From Alteromonas sp. MMG017 (GTDB lineage Bacteria; Pseudomonadota; Gammaproteobacteria; Enterobacterales; Alteromonadaceae): a DNA stretch of 64,000 nt. The notes beneath the pieces were generated by a model. That model made no database searches. It worked only from the letters and a program-made list of their open reading frames with translations, and was not told the DNA's origin. Both the position numbers and the translations under genes were made by a program. Positions 28,076 to 37,885 of the stretch are shown here, in pieces. Position 1 is the first letter of the stretch. The number at the start of each line of letters is the position of its first letter. The DNA lies in the NCBI RefSeq assembly GCF_018100795.1, contig NZ_JAGJDY010000008.1:62001-126000 (forward strand). The letters are read 5' to 3'.

Positions 28076-30175
28076 ATGCAGTTATCCGGTTACCTTCAGC
28101 GATTCGATAAAAGTCAGCTGCAGAACATTACCAGTGGCTTAGGCGCTCCCATTGTTCTTCTTGCCATTATGGGCATGGTTATTCTTCCCATGCCGCCATT
28201 CCTACTCGACGTATTGTTCAGCTTTAATATTGCGCTGTCTTTAGTCATTATTTTGGTGGCAGTACTCACCCAAAAGCCGGTTGATTTCGGTATTTTCCCC
28301 CTCGTATTATTGATTGCTACTGTACTGCGATTAGCCCTAAATGTGGCCTCTACCCGTGTGGTATTACTGTACGGGCATGAAGGGGGCGATGCTGCGGGTA
28401 AGGTTATCGAAGCCTTTGGTGCTGTGGTCATTGGCGGTAACTATGCGGTGGGTGTGGTGGTCTTTGCTATCTTGCTCATTATCAACTTTAAAGTGGTCAC
28501 CGCCGGTGCAGGGCGTATTTCAGAAGTAAGTGCACGCTTTACGCTTGATGCTATGCCAGGTAAGCAAATGGCGATTGATGCCGACTTGAATGCAGGCTAT
28601 ATCGACCAAGATCAGGCGCGTGCTCGCCGTGAAGAAATAACCGCCGAAGCAGACTTCTACGGATCGATGGACGGTGCGTCAAAATTTGTGAAAGGTGATG
28701 CGGTCGCGGGCCTATTCATCATGCTCATTAACATTGTAGGCGGCCTGTTTATCGGCATGATTCAACACGGGCTAAGCTTTGGAAATGCTATTGAGGTGTA
28801 CACCATATTAACCATTGGTGACGGTTTAGTGGCACAAATTCCATCGCTGTTACTGTCTGTAGCTACCGCAATTATTGTTACCCGAGAAAACGAAACCCAA
28901 GAAATGGGTAAAGAAATTCGTAGTCAATTGGGTAATAGCCAAGCCCTTTATATTGCTTCTGGTGTGCTATTCGTTATGGGGATAATTCCCGGCATGCCTC
29001 ATCTGGCCTTTATTGGTTTTTCAGTGCTTATAGCCGGTTACGCTTACTGGCAGGGTGTTGCCGCTAAACGCGAGGCAGAAAAGCCTAAAACTCCAGCGAA
29101 TATAGTGAAAGATGACACGGTAGCGCCTGAAATAAAAGAGCTTGGATGGGACGATGTACAGCATGTAGACACCATAGGTTTAGAAGTAGGGTACCGATTA
29201 ATACCCTTGGTAGATAAGTCCCAGGGCGGAGAACTGCTCACTCGTATTAAAGGGGTGCGTAAGAAGCTGTCTCAAGAACTAGGCTTTCTTATTCCACCCG
29301 TACACATTCGCGATAATCTAGATTTAGAGCCTAACCTTTATACTATTGCCATGTTGGGCGTCACCATTGGTGATGCACAGATAAGTCATGATGAAGAACT
29401 TGCGATTAATCCGGGTCAAGTATTTGGCAAATTGGAAGGCCGTGCTACCAAAGACCCTGCCTTTGGCTTAGACGCGGTATGGATCAAACCGAATAAGCGT
29501 GAGCACGCGCAAACCCTAGGTTATACCGTGGTTGATGCAGCTACTGTGGTTGCTACTCACTTAAGTCAATTGCTGACAAACAACGCCTACCAACTACTTG
29601 GGCATGAAGAAGCTCAGCAGCTATTAGACATGCTAGCCAAGCAGCATCCTAAATTAGTTGAAGGATTAGTGCCTGATATTCTGCCGCTAAGCACCATCGT
29701 TAAAGTGCTGCAAACCTTGTTATTTGAAGGGGTGCCTATTCGCGACATGCGTACTATTGTACAAACCTTGAGTGAGTATGGCCCACGTAGCCAAGACCCA
29801 GATGTACTGGTGTCTGCGGTACGTATTGCGCTTAAACGTCTCATCACTCAAGAAATTACCCAAGGGGCGAAAGAGATACCCGTCATAACCTTGGCGCCAG
29901 AGTTGGAACAGATGTTGCACCAGTCATTACAAGCAGGTGGCGAAGATGGCGCTGGTATTGAACCAGGACTGGCCGATAAGCTGCAAAAATCATTGCAGCA
30001 AGCTAGTCAGCAACAAGAATTAGAAGGTGAGCCTGCGGTACTTCTCACTTCCGGTATGTTGCGCCCCGTACTATCTCGCTTCTTAAAGTATTCGGTCGCG
30101 GGTTTACATGTACTTTCCTATCAGGAAGTACCCGACGATAAGCAGATAAAAATAGTCAGTTCGGTCGGTCAATAA
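28076..30175 (+). CDS. flhA: Flagellar export gate protein FlhA
   Basis: A 699-residue protein with about eight membrane segments in residues 1-330, including the conserved FHIPEP-region loop VSARFTLDAMPGKQMAIDADLNAG. The large cytoplasmic domain follows; its nonameric ring receives chaperone-substrate complexes. It is the first gene of the flhA to cheW transcript. Confidence 0.95.
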   Translation: MQLSGYLQRFDKSQLQNITSGLGAPIVLLAIMGMVILPMPPFLLDVLFSFNIALSLVIILVAVLTQKPVDFGIFPLVLLIATVLRLALNVASTRVVLLYGHEGGDAAGKVIEAFGAVVIGGNYAVGVVVFAILLIINFKVVTAGAGRISEVSARFTLDAMPGKQMAIDADLNAGYIDQDQARARREEITAEADFYGSMDGASKFVKGDAVAGLFIMLINIVGGLFIGMIQHGLSFGNAIEVYTILTIGDGLVAQIPSLLLSVATAIIVTRENETQEMGKEIRSQLGNSQALYIASGVLFVMGIIPGMPHLAFIGFSVLIAGYAYWQGVAAKREAEKPKTPANIVKDDTVAPEIKELGWDDVQHVDTIGLEVGYRLIPLVDKSQGGELLTRIKGVRKKLSQELGFLIPPVHIRDNLDLEPNLYTIAMLGVTIGDAQISHDEELAINPGQVFGKLEGRATKDPAFGLDAVWIKPNKREHAQTLGYTVVDAATVVATHLSQLLTNNAYQLLGHEEAQQLLDMLAKQHPKLVEGLVPDILPLSTIVKVLQTLLFEGVPIRDMRTIVQTLSEYGPRSQDPDVLVSAVRIALKRLITQEITQGAKEIPVITLAPELEQMLHQSLQAGGEDGAGIEPGLADKLQKSLQQASQQQELEGEPAVLLTSGMLRPVLSRFLKYSVAGLHVLSYQEVPDDKQIKIVSSVGQ

Positions 30176-30204
30176 TCTGACACTGGGTGATTGGAGAGTT
30201 TTCA

Positions 30205-31602
30205 ATGAAAATCAGACGTTTCTTTGGCAAAGATATGCGAGAAGCTTTAAGCCAAGTTAAAGCGGAATTAGGCAGTGATGCCGTTATCATGTCAAACCGA
30301 AAGCTTGCTGACGGTATCGAACTGGTAGCCGCTTACGATAAAGAGCCAGAAGCTAAACTGTCGATTAAAAAGCCTGCACCTAGTGCACAAGGACAAGCGA
30401 AAGCAGCGGTTCCTAGTCTTAGTGAAATCATCGGTGATGATGGTCCAGACAGCTTAAAAGCACTGTTGGAAAAACAACATGGTGGCAGTATTCAAAGCCC
30501 AACTTCAGCACCAGCCCCCAGTGCCAATGCTCAGCATGCTAATCAAATTGCTTCGCACTTAGACTTTTCAGAAGCCTTTATCGACGATGTAGAAGCAAGC
30601 CAGCACACCTCAGAATTCCCAAGCCATCAGGCGTCTAGCCTAAATGAAAGCCTTGATAATAGTAGTGCTGCTAAATCTGACGAGTTATCGCAGATTAAAG
30701 AGGAATTGGCGTCACTACGAAATGTACTTCAATACCAAGTTGCCGATTTGATGGAAGCAAAAAGTCGTCGTCAGCAGCCTGTACACCATTACTTAATTCA
30801 GCGTTTAACCGATATGGGGTTAAGCCAATCACTGGCAGAGCAACTGATTAGTTATACGCCGTCGCATTACAACGAGCGTGACGCCTGGGTGTATCTTCTA
30901 AACCTATTGGCTAATCGCATTAATGTGACAGGTAACGATATACTTACGCAAAAGGGCGCAGTAGCGTTAGTGGGTCCTACCGGAACAGGTAAAACTACCA
31001 CAGTAGCGAAATTGGCTGCACGCTATGCACAGAAATACGGTGCTGACTCCGTTGCCATGATTACGATAGATACCTACCGTATTGCAGCGTTTGAGCAATT
31101 AGCCACATATGGAAAAATTATTGGTTGCACGGTGCGTAAAGCGCAAAGTAGTGAAGAATTATCAGATTTATTGTTTCAATTACGCCATAAGAGACTAGTG
31201 TTAATTGATACGGCAGGCTTTAGTCAGCGAGATAGTCGATTAATTAAACAGATAAATCAATTTGATAACGGCCAAATGCAGCCAGTAAAAAAATACCTAG
31301 TAGCGCAAGCGAATACCCAATATGCTGCGTTGCAACGTATTATAGATGCGTACGAAGGGGTGGAACTTAGCGGTTGTATCTTTACAAAGCTTGATGAGTG
31401 CTACTCTCTAGGCGAAGTGCTTAGCGCTGCGGTGGAGTACCAGTTACCTGTCAGTTATGTAACAGATGGACAGAAAGTTCCTGAAGACATTAAGATTGCA
31501 GAAGCAAAATCTTTAGTATCTGCTGCTGCAAAGCTTTATAAAAAGTACGGTTTGAATCATACTACTAGTAACAATGTGGTTAAAACAGCACGAGCAGTAT
31601 GA
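30205..31602 (+). CDS. flhF: Flagellar SRP-like GTPase FlhF
   Basis: A 465-residue protein. It has the conserved N-terminus MKIRRFFGKDMREALSQVKAELG, a variable linker, and an SRP-type GTPase domain with VGPTGTGKTTTVAKLAARYA (G1), IDTYRIAAFEQL and LIDTAGFSQRD (G3). FlhF places the flagellum at the pole. ATG 30205 has GGAGAG upstream. The stop overlaps the flhG start (ATGA). Confidence 0.94.
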   Translation: MKIRRFFGKDMREALSQVKAELGSDAVIMSNRKLADGIELVAAYDKEPEAKLSIKKPAPSAQGQAKAAVPSLSEIIGDDGPDSLKALLEKQHGGSIQSPTSAPAPSANAQHANQIASHLDFSEAFIDDVEASQHTSEFPSHQASSLNESLDNSSAAKSDELSQIKEELASLRNVLQYQVADLMEAKSRRQQPVHHYLIQRLTDMGLSQSLAEQLISYTPSHYNERDAWVYLLNLLANRINVTGNDILTQKGAVALVGPTGTGKTTTVAKLAARYAQKYGADSVAMITIDTYRIAAFEQLATYGKIIGCTVRKAQSSEELSDLLFQLRHKRLVLIDTAGFSQRDSRLIKQINQFDNGQMQPVKKYLVAQANTQYAALQRIIDAYEGVELSGCIFTKLDECYSLGEVLSAAVEYQLPVSYVTDGQKVPEDIKIAEAKSLVSAAAKLYKKYGLNHTTSNNVVKTARAV

Positions 31603-32465
31603 TTGATGATCAAGCGAGTAGCTTACGAAAAATGAAGCAATCACGATTAATCAAAGTTATCGCCGTCACCGGAGGTAAAGGTGGCGTTGGTAAGACAAAT
31701 ATTACGCTAAACACCGCTATTGCTATGGCAAAGCAGGGAAAGCGGGTAATGGTATTGGATGCAGACTTAGGTCTGGCCAATGTGGATGTAATGCTAGGAT
31801 TGCGCGTAGAGAAAAACCTCTCTCACGTATTATCTGGTGAGTGTACCTTGGACGATGTACTCGTTACGGGCCCTCACGGTATAAAAATAGCACCAGCCAC
31901 ATCAGGCTCTCAATCAATGGCAGAGCTATCACCAACGCAGCATGCAGGGCTCATTAGAGCTTTTAGCGAATTGCGCTCGCCCATTGATGTACTTATTGTG
32001 GATACCGCAGCGGGTATTTCCGATATGGTGCTAAGTTTCTCCAAAGCCTCTCAAGATATTATGGTGGTAGTGTGCGATGAGCCCACTTCACTCACTGATG
32101 CCTATGCGTTAATTAAAATTCTTAACCGAGAGCACGGTGTTTTTCGCTTCAAAGTGGTCGCCAACATGGTCCGCGATGTTAGAGAAGGTCAGGAGCTTTT
32201 CAGTAAATTATCTAAAGTAACAGGGCGATTTTTAGATGTTGCGCTAGAATTGGTAGCAACAGTTCCTTTTGACGAGAACATACGCAAAGCAGTACGTAAA
32301 CAAACGTCAATTGTAGATGCTTACCCAAGTTCGCCGGCAGCCGTGGCAATTAGCCAGCTAGCAGCCAAAGCAGCATCATGGCCTATTCCTGCGCAACCAG
32401 GTGGTCATTTAGAATTTTTTATTGAACAACTAGTAGCAGATAAAGCAGTAGGAAGTCAGCGTTGA
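31599..32465 (+). CDS. flhG: Flagellar number regulator FlhG (FleN), MinD-like ATPase
   Basis: A 288-residue MinD/ParA-family ATPase with the deviant Walker A VTGGKGGVGKTNITLN. At the N-terminus DQASSLRKM matches the DQAxxLR motif that stimulates the FlhF GTPase. A C-terminal amphipathic membrane-targeting helix is expected. With FlhF and FlrA it limits the number of polar flagella. The start overlaps flhF, and the end overlaps the fliA TTG start. Confidence 0.94.
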   Translation: MIDDQASSLRKMKQSRLIKVIAVTGGKGGVGKTNITLNTAIAMAKQGKRVMVLDADLGLANVDVMLGLRVEKNLSHVLSGECTLDDVLVTGPHGIKIAPATSGSQSMAELSPTQHAGLIRAFSELRSPIDVLIVDTAAGISDMVLSFSKASQDIMVVVCDEPTSLTDAYALIKILNREHGVFRFKVVANMVRDVREGQELFSKLSKVTGRFLDVALELVATVPFDENIRKAVRKQTSIVDAYPSSPAAVAISQLAAKAASWPIPAQPGGHLEFFIEQLVADKAVGSQR

Positions 32466-33193
32466 ATAGCAAAGCAGCCGCTTATCAACAGCAAACGGAC
32501 AAGTCACAATTAGTTGAGCGTCACGCTTCGCTGGTGAAGCGAATAGCACACCACTTAATGGCGAGATTACCAGCCAGTGTTCTTGTCGATGATTTAATCC
32601 AGTCAGGTATGATTGGACTGCTAGAAGCTGCACGAAATTTTGACGGTTCCAAAGGTGCAAGTTTCGAAACCTTTGCAGGTATTCGTATTCGCGGCGCCAT
32701 GCTTGATGAAATAAGAAAAGGTGATTGGACGCCTCGCTCTGTTCATAAAAACGGAAGGGCAATCACCGAAGCAATCTCTCAAGTTGAAGGTGAAACAGGC
32801 CGAGACGCGCGAGATGTTGATATTGCAGCTAAAATGAATGTCAGTATGCAAGATTATCATCAAATGCTTAACGAAGTGAATGCTGGGAAATTGGTGGGTA
32901 TTGAGGACCTAGGTGTTTCTGAAGATGTTATTTCTACAGAAAAAAACCGAGGCAGCGACGCACCGTTAGAAGATTTGATGCAAGGGGCTTTCCAAAAAGC
33001 GCTAGCACATGCTATTACTACATTACCCGAACGGGAAGCGATTGTACTTTCTTTATACTATGATGAAGAACTGAACCTTAGAGAAATAGGTGAAGTTCTT
33101 GATGTTAGTGAATCGCGAGTGAGTCAGATTCATAGTCAGGCCATGTTAAAACTCAAATCACGAATGAAATCGTGGCAAGTTGACGAAGAATAG
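32462..33193 (+). CDS. fliA: Flagellar sigma factor FliA (sigma-28)
   Basis: A 243-residue sigma-70-family protein. Region 2 is in RHASLVKRIAHHLMARLPASVLVDDLIQSG and FAGIRIRGAMLDEIRKGDW. Region 4 ends in EIGEVLDVSESRVSQIHSQAMLKL. FliA drives late flagellar and chemotaxis genes. A TTG at 32462, overlapping the flhG stop (TTGA), gives the correct N-terminal length; no ATG or GTG fits as well. Confidence 0.92.
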   Translation: MNSKAAAYQQQTDKSQLVERHASLVKRIAHHLMARLPASVLVDDLIQSGMIGLLEAARNFDGSKGASFETFAGIRIRGAMLDEIRKGDWTPRSVHKNGRAITEAISQVEGETGRDARDVDIAAKMNVSMQDYHQMLNEVNAGKLVGIEDLGVSEDVISTEKNRGSDAPLEDLMQGAFQKALAHAITTLPEREAIVLSLYYDEELNLREIGEVLDVSESRVSQIHSQAMLKLKSRMKSWQVDEE

Positions 33194-33229
33194 AAATTAA
33201 TAACAATTAACCCCTCATTGGAGGCTATT

Positions 33230-33613
33230 TTGGATAAAAGTATGAAAATTCTCGTGGTTGACGATTTTTCTACCATGAGACGTATCATAAAGAACCTGCT
33301 AAAAGATTTGGGTTTTGCCAATATCCAGGAAGCGGACGACGGTAACACCGCGCTGCCTATGCTACAACAAGGTGATTTTGACTTTGTTGTAACAGATTGG
33401 AATATGCCAGGTATGCAAGGTATCGACTTATTACGCGCTATACGTGCCGACGATAAGTTGAAGCACCTACCGGTTCTCATGGTGACAGCAGAAGCGAAGA
33501 AAGAACAAATCGTTGCCGCAGCGCAAGCTGGTGTAAACGGTTATGTTGTAAAACCTTTCACTGCCGCTACGTTGAAAGAGAAATTAGACAAAATCTTCGA
33601 ACGTTTAGGTTGA
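33230..33613 (+). CDS. cheY: Chemotaxis response regulator CheY
   Basis: A 127-residue single receiver domain: [16 protein letters not shown] with the acidic pair, the phospho-acceptor aspartate in [11 protein letters not shown], the conserved threonine in VLMVTAEA and the lysine in VVKPF. CheY-P binds FliM. GGAGG lies five bases before a TTG at 33230, giving [12 protein letters not shown]. The next in-frame ATG (33242) is 17 bases from that site, so the TTG is preferred. Confidence 0.92.
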   Translation: MDKSMKILVVDDFSTMRRIIKNLLKDLGFANIQEADDGNTALPMLQQGDFDFVVTDWNMPGMQGIDLLRAIRADDKLKHLPVLMVTAEAKKEQIVAAAQAGVNGYVVKPFTAATLKEKLDKIFERLG

Positions 33614-33647
33614 TCCAGACGCTCACCAGAGAAATGAGGTTTACTGG

Positions 33648-34412
33648 ATGTCGACAAATGAAAGTGTCTCTATAACGCTCGAAGAAGCCAAAAAATTGGT
33701 AGCGTATCTTGAAGAGGGCGATAACGCATCAGCGAACGCCGTCTTAGAAGCCGTTTCGATGAAAGAGTCCATTGAGCTCTTTGCTGAAGTTGGTAAATTA
33801 ACGCGTCAACTTCATGATTCGTTAAATAATTTCCAAATCGATGAACGTATTAAAAATTTAACCGTTGATGACATTCCTGATGCGCAGACGCGACTGATGT
33901 ACGTTATCGAAGAGACGGAAAAAGCGGCCAATACCACTATGGATGCTGTTGAAGAGTGCATGCCAATTGCGGAAGTGCTTTCTACACGCATCGAAAAAAT
34001 TATGCCGGAATGGAAAAAACTGATGAATCGTCAACTTGAGTTGGGTGAATTCAAAGTTTTATGCGCAGATTTAGACGAATTGCTAGAAGACGGATCGAAA
34101 CAATCGTCTAAGCTTACATCATTGCTTACCGAAGTGTTAATGGCACAAGGTTATCAAGATCTTACCGGTCAAGTTATTCGCAGAGTGATTGAACTCGTAA
34201 AAGAAGTGGAAGATAGCTTAGTTAATATGCTGACGATGTTCGGTGAACCCGAACAGTCAGAGCAAGACAAGCCATCTGAAGCGAAAGTCGAAAAAGTTAA
34301 CAAGATTGATGGTGTCGAAGCCGAAGGTCCAATTATTGATGCAGACCAACGCGATGATGTGGTATCTGGCCAAGATGACGTAGATGATCTTTTGTCTAGC
34401 TTAGGTTTTTAG
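33648..34412 (+). CDS. cheZ: Protein phosphatase CheZ
   Basis: A 254-residue helical protein with the catalytic-helix motif AQGYQDLTGQVIRRVIELV and the C-terminal CheY-binding peptide DDVDDLLSSLGF. It dephosphorylates CheY-P. It lies 34 bases after cheY and 12 bases before cheA. Confidence 0.93.
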   Translation: MSTNESVSITLEEAKKLVAYLEEGDNASANAVLEAVSMKESIELFAEVGKLTRQLHDSLNNFQIDERIKNLTVDDIPDAQTRLMYVIEETEKAANTTMDAVEECMPIAEVLSTRIEKIMPEWKKLMNRQLELGEFKVLCADLDELLEDGSKQSSKLTSLLTEVLMAQGYQDLTGQVIRRVIELVKEVEDSLVNMLTMFGEPEQSEQDKPSEAKVEKVNKIDGVEAEGPIIDADQRDDVVSGQDDVDDLLSSLGF

Positions 34413-34424
34413 GGGAGCGGGCGC

Positions 34425-36653
34425 ATGGCGTTTGATGTTGACGAGGATATATTACAGGACTTTCTAGTTGAAGCTGGGGAGATCCTTGAACAATTACAAG
34501 AACAGCTCGTTGATCTGGAAAATAATCCTGAAGATGGAGATTTACTTAATGCTATCTTCCGGGGTTACCATACCGTAAAAGGTGGCGCCGGCTTTTTGTC
34601 GCTTACTGAATTAGTTGAAATTTGCCACGGTGCAGAAAACGTTTTCGATGTAATGCGAAACGGACAACGTACTCTTACGCCTGAATTGATGGACACCATT
34701 CTTCAGGCCACCGATGTAGTAGTAGATATGTTTGAGCGTGTTAAAGCGCAAGAGCCGCTAGTACCTGCAGACGCAAAGTTAGTTGATTTGCTGCATAAGT
34801 TAAGCACCCCAGAAACTCCAGACGAAAATATCTTTGGTGACAGTAGTGATGCGGCTGAAGCCCCCGCTGCCGAAGTTGTCGAGGAAGAATTTGCGTTGGA
34901 AGAAGCGCCCGTACCTGAAGCGCCTGCTGCCAGCAGCGATGGCGGCATCGATGAAATTTCTGAAGATGAATTTGAAGCTTTACTTGATGAACTTCATGGT
35001 TCAAACGCCCCAGGTAAATCTGCGCCTAAAGCAGAACCAAAAGCGGCTGCACCCGCTGCCGCTGGTTCAGGTGATGATATTACCGACGACGAATTTGAAG
35101 CGCTGTTAGACGAATTGCATGGCAAAGGTAAATTCAAAGAAGAAGAATCCGCGCCTGCAGCTGCGCCAAAAGCGTCAGCGCCTAGCGGTGAAGAAATTAC
35201 CGACGATGAGTTTGAAGCACTACTTGACCAGTTACATGGTTCAGGCCAAGGGCCTACAGCGCAAGGCGCTGAACCAGCAGCAAATACTCCGCCTGTAGAT
35301 AAAAAGGCGACAGAAGCAATTCAGAAGGCTAAAGCAGAGCAATCTGCCGCTAGTACGCCAGCTAAATCAACGCCTGCCGCAAAAGCGCCAGCGCCTAGTC
35401 CAGCAGCTAAAAAGGCGCCAGAGCCTGCTAAAGCCGCGGCTAAGAAAGACGACAAAAAAGCAACCCCAGCACCTCCTCAAGCAGAAACCACAGTACGTGT
35501 TGATACCAAGCGCCTAGACCAAATTATGAATATGGTCGGTGAGTTAGTATTAGTACGAAATCGTTTGCTGAGTTTAGGAATAAACAATGCCGACGAAAGT
35601 ATGTCTAAGGCAATTGCTAACCTTGATGTGGTAACGGGCGATTTGCAGGGTGCGGTTATGAAAACCCGCATGCAGCCAATTAAGAAAGTGTTTGGCCGCT
35701 TCCCTCGCGTTGTTCGAGACTTAGCACGTAGTTTGAAAAAAGAAATCACCTTAGAGTTGGAAGGTGAAGAGACAGATTTAGATAAAAACCTGGTAGAAGC
35801 ATTGGCCGATCCGTTGGTTCACTTAGTGAGAAACTCAGTGGATCATGGTATTGAAATGCCAGATGACCGTGCTGCTACAGGTAAATCCCGAATGGGGACC
35901 GTGAGATTAGCGGCTTCTCAAGAAGGTGATCATATCCTACTTACCATTGAAGATGACGGTAAGGGCATGGATGCGGAAAAACTGAAAGAGATTGCGATAA
36001 GTCGAGGTGTTTTAGACGCCGATGCGGCTGCGCGTATGTCTGATGTTGAAGCGTTTAATCTTATTTTTGCACCAGGTTTCTCTACGAAAACTGAGATAAG
36101 TGATATCTCGGGCCGTGGTGTAGGCATGGATGTGGTTAAAACAAAAATTAACCAGCTTAACGGTACCATTAGTATTGATTCTCACCTTGGGAAAGGCACG
36201 CGACTCGATATTAAAGTTCCACTTACGCTTGCGATATTACCTACCCTAATGATTGTGGTTGGCAAACAAACGTTCGCGTTACCGTTAGGTGCGGTCAACG
36301 AAATTATCAATATGGACATCAAGAAAACCAATACGGTTGATGGCCAATTAACCATGATAGTTCGTTCTAAAGCGATACCACTGTTCTTCCTTGGAGAATG
36401 GTTGATCCGCGGACCTAAAAATATAATCAAAGAAAAAGGTCACGTCGTCGTGGTTCAAATAGGCACTCAGCAAGTTGGTTTTGTTGTTGATGCGCTAATA
36501 GGCCAAGAAGAAGTGGTGATAAAACCATTAGATGCCTTATTACAGGGAACGCCAGGTATGGCGGGAGCGACTATCACATCCGACGGTGGAATTGCACTCA
36601 TCTTAGATGTTCCTAGCTTATTGAAGCGTTATGCTCGGAAGCCTTTAAAGTAA
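34425..36653 (+). CDS. cheA: Chemotaxis histidine kinase CheA
   Basis: A 742-residue kinase. P1 has the phosphorylated His49 in GYHTVKGGAGFL. P3 dimerisation starts near TTVRVDTKRLDQIMNMVGEL. P4 has LADPLVHLVRNSVDHGIE (N box) and later G boxes. The P5 CheW-like domain is C-terminal. Between P1 and P3 (about residues 135-365) I see no P2 fold. That stretch is a Pro/Ala/Lys-rich linker with three copies of a DEFEALLDxLHG motif. It receives signals through CheW and phosphorylates CheY and CheB. Confidence 0.95.
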   Translation: MAFDVDEDILQDFLVEAGEILEQLQEQLVDLENNPEDGDLLNAIFRGYHTVKGGAGFLSLTELVEICHGAENVFDVMRNGQRTLTPELMDTILQATDVVVDMFERVKAQEPLVPADAKLVDLLHKLSTPETPDENIFGDSSDAAEAPAAEVVEEEFALEEAPVPEAPAASSDGGIDEISEDEFEALLDELHGSNAPGKSAPKAEPKAAAPAAAGSGDDITDDEFEALLDELHGKGKFKEEESAPAAAPKASAPSGEEITDDEFEALLDQLHGSGQGPTAQGAEPAANTPPVDKKATEAIQKAKAEQSAASTPAKSTPAAKAPAPSPAAKKAPEPAKAAAKKDDKKATPAPPQAETTVRVDTKRLDQIMNMVGELVLVRNRLLSLGINNADESMSKAIANLDVVTGDLQGAVMKTRMQPIKKVFGRFPRVVRDLARSLKKEITLELEGEETDLDKNLVEALADPLVHLVRNSVDHGIEMPDDRAATGKSRMGTVRLAASQEGDHILLTIEDDGKGMDAEKLKEIAISRGVLDADAAARMSDVEAFNLIFAPGFSTKTEISDISGRGVGMDVVKTKINQLNGTISIDSHLGKGTRLDIKVPLTLAILPTLMIVVGKQTFALPLGAVNEIINMDIKKTNTVDGQLTMIVRSKAIPLFFLGEWLIRGPKNIIKEKGHVVVVQIGTQQVGFVVDALIGQEEVVIKPLDALLQGTPGMAGATITSDGGIALILDVPSLLKRYARKPLK
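34948..35240 (+). repeat. Three copies of a DEFEALLDxLHG motif in the CheA linker
   Basis: Units EISEDEFEALLDELHG, DITDDEFEALLDELHG and EITDDEFEALLDQLHG (near 34954-34998, 35077-35121 and 35194-35238) are separated by low-complexity spacers. The codons differ between copies, so the peptide is under selection. They look like short helical docking motifs in place of a P2 domain; the partner is unknown. Confidence 0.8.
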
Positions 36654-36683
36654 TACGGCGGAACACATAGGAAATTTACATCC

Positions 36684-37814
36684 ATGGTCTTTAAAGTCCT
36701 GGTCGTGGACGATTCTACTTTTTATCGTCGTCGAGTTCGTGAAATTCTCGACGAAGATAGAGAACTTGAAGTTATTGGCGAAGCTCGTAACGGGCAAGAT
36801 GCACTAGATAAAATAGATACACTGCTACCCGATGTAGTCACAATGGATGTGGAAATGCCGGTAATGGATGGCATTTCAGCGGTAAAGGCCATTATGGAAA
36901 AGCGGCCTGTGCCTATTTTGATGTTTTCGTCTCTTACGCACCATGGTGCACAAGCGACACTAGATGCGTTAGAAGCCGGTGCATTAGATTTTTTGCCAAA
37001 GAAATTCGAAGATATCGCCCAAGACCGTAAAGATGCAGCACGACTGCTCTGTACAAAAGTAAGATTAATTGCACGGCGTGGTGTTGGTATCAAACGCCCT
37101 GTATTAAAGCGAATTGAAAGTAGGAAGTTTCCTGATAACGCGCCGAAACCAGCGTTTTTCAAGAGCTCTAATCTACTGACCGGAAGGAAAGATGCCACGA
37201 GGCAGCCTACCGTTTCCTCGATTAAGGCTTCTGGTAAAAGGTATAAGTGTTTAGCAATTGGTGCCTCTACGGGTGGCCCCGTGGCATTGCAGAAGATATT
37301 GGTAGCACTGCCGACAGATTTTCCTTATCCAATTGTGTTGGTGCAACATATGCCTGGCACTTTTACTAACGCGTTTGCACAGCGACTAAATTCTCATTGC
37401 AATATTGCGGTGAAAGAAGCTGAACATGGAGACATATTGAAACCAGGGTGCGCTTATTTAGCCCCCGGTGGCAAACAAATGTTGATAGAGGGTGCAGGCT
37501 CTCATAAGAAAGTAGTAATTACCGACGCTAACCCGTCTGATAAAATAAATTATAAGCCGAGTGTTGATTTAACCTTCGGTTCGCTGGCCAAAGCTTATGG
37601 TGGCGATTTATTGGGTATTATATTAACTGGTATGGGCGCAGATGGGCGAGAAGGCTGCCGTTTGATGAAAGACAATGGTGCTACCATTTGGGCGCAAGAT
37701 CAGGATTCATGTGTTGTTTATGGCATGCCTCAAGCGGTAGCTGTTGCAAACATATCGGTTAACAGTATTGATATAGATGACATGAGCAGCTGTATCTTAA
37801 CCGAAATGAAATAG
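36684..37814 (+). CDS. cheB: Chemotaxis methylesterase CheB
   Basis: A 376-residue protein: an N-terminal receiver domain (VVDDSTFYRRRV, phospho-aspartate in VTMDVEMPVMDG), a linker, and a C-terminal methylesterase domain. The catalytic serine is in IGASTGGPVALQKIL, the histidine in VLVQHMPGTFT and the aspartate in GMGADGREG. It demethylates chemoreceptors for adaptation. It starts 31 bases after cheA. Confidence 0.94.
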   Translation: MVFKVLVVDDSTFYRRRVREILDEDRELEVIGEARNGQDALDKIDTLLPDVVTMDVEMPVMDGISAVKAIMEKRPVPILMFSSLTHHGAQATLDALEAGALDFLPKKFEDIAQDRKDAARLLCTKVRLIARRGVGIKRPVLKRIESRKFPDNAPKPAFFKSSNLLTGRKDATRQPTVSSIKASGKRYKCLAIGASTGGPVALQKILVALPTDFPYPIVLVQHMPGTFTNAFAQRLNSHCNIAVKEAEHGDILKPGCAYLAPGGKQMLIEGAGSHKKVVITDANPSDKINYKPSVDLTFGSLAKAYGGDLLGIILTGMGADGREGCRLMKDNGATIWAQDQDSCVVYGMPQAVAVANISVNSIDIDDMSSCILTEMK

Positions 37815-37885
37815 CCTAAGCGCAGCGGCAGTGTTGTCTGTGAATGAACAACACCCCAAGTAAATATAAGCTGGGAATTAAAACG

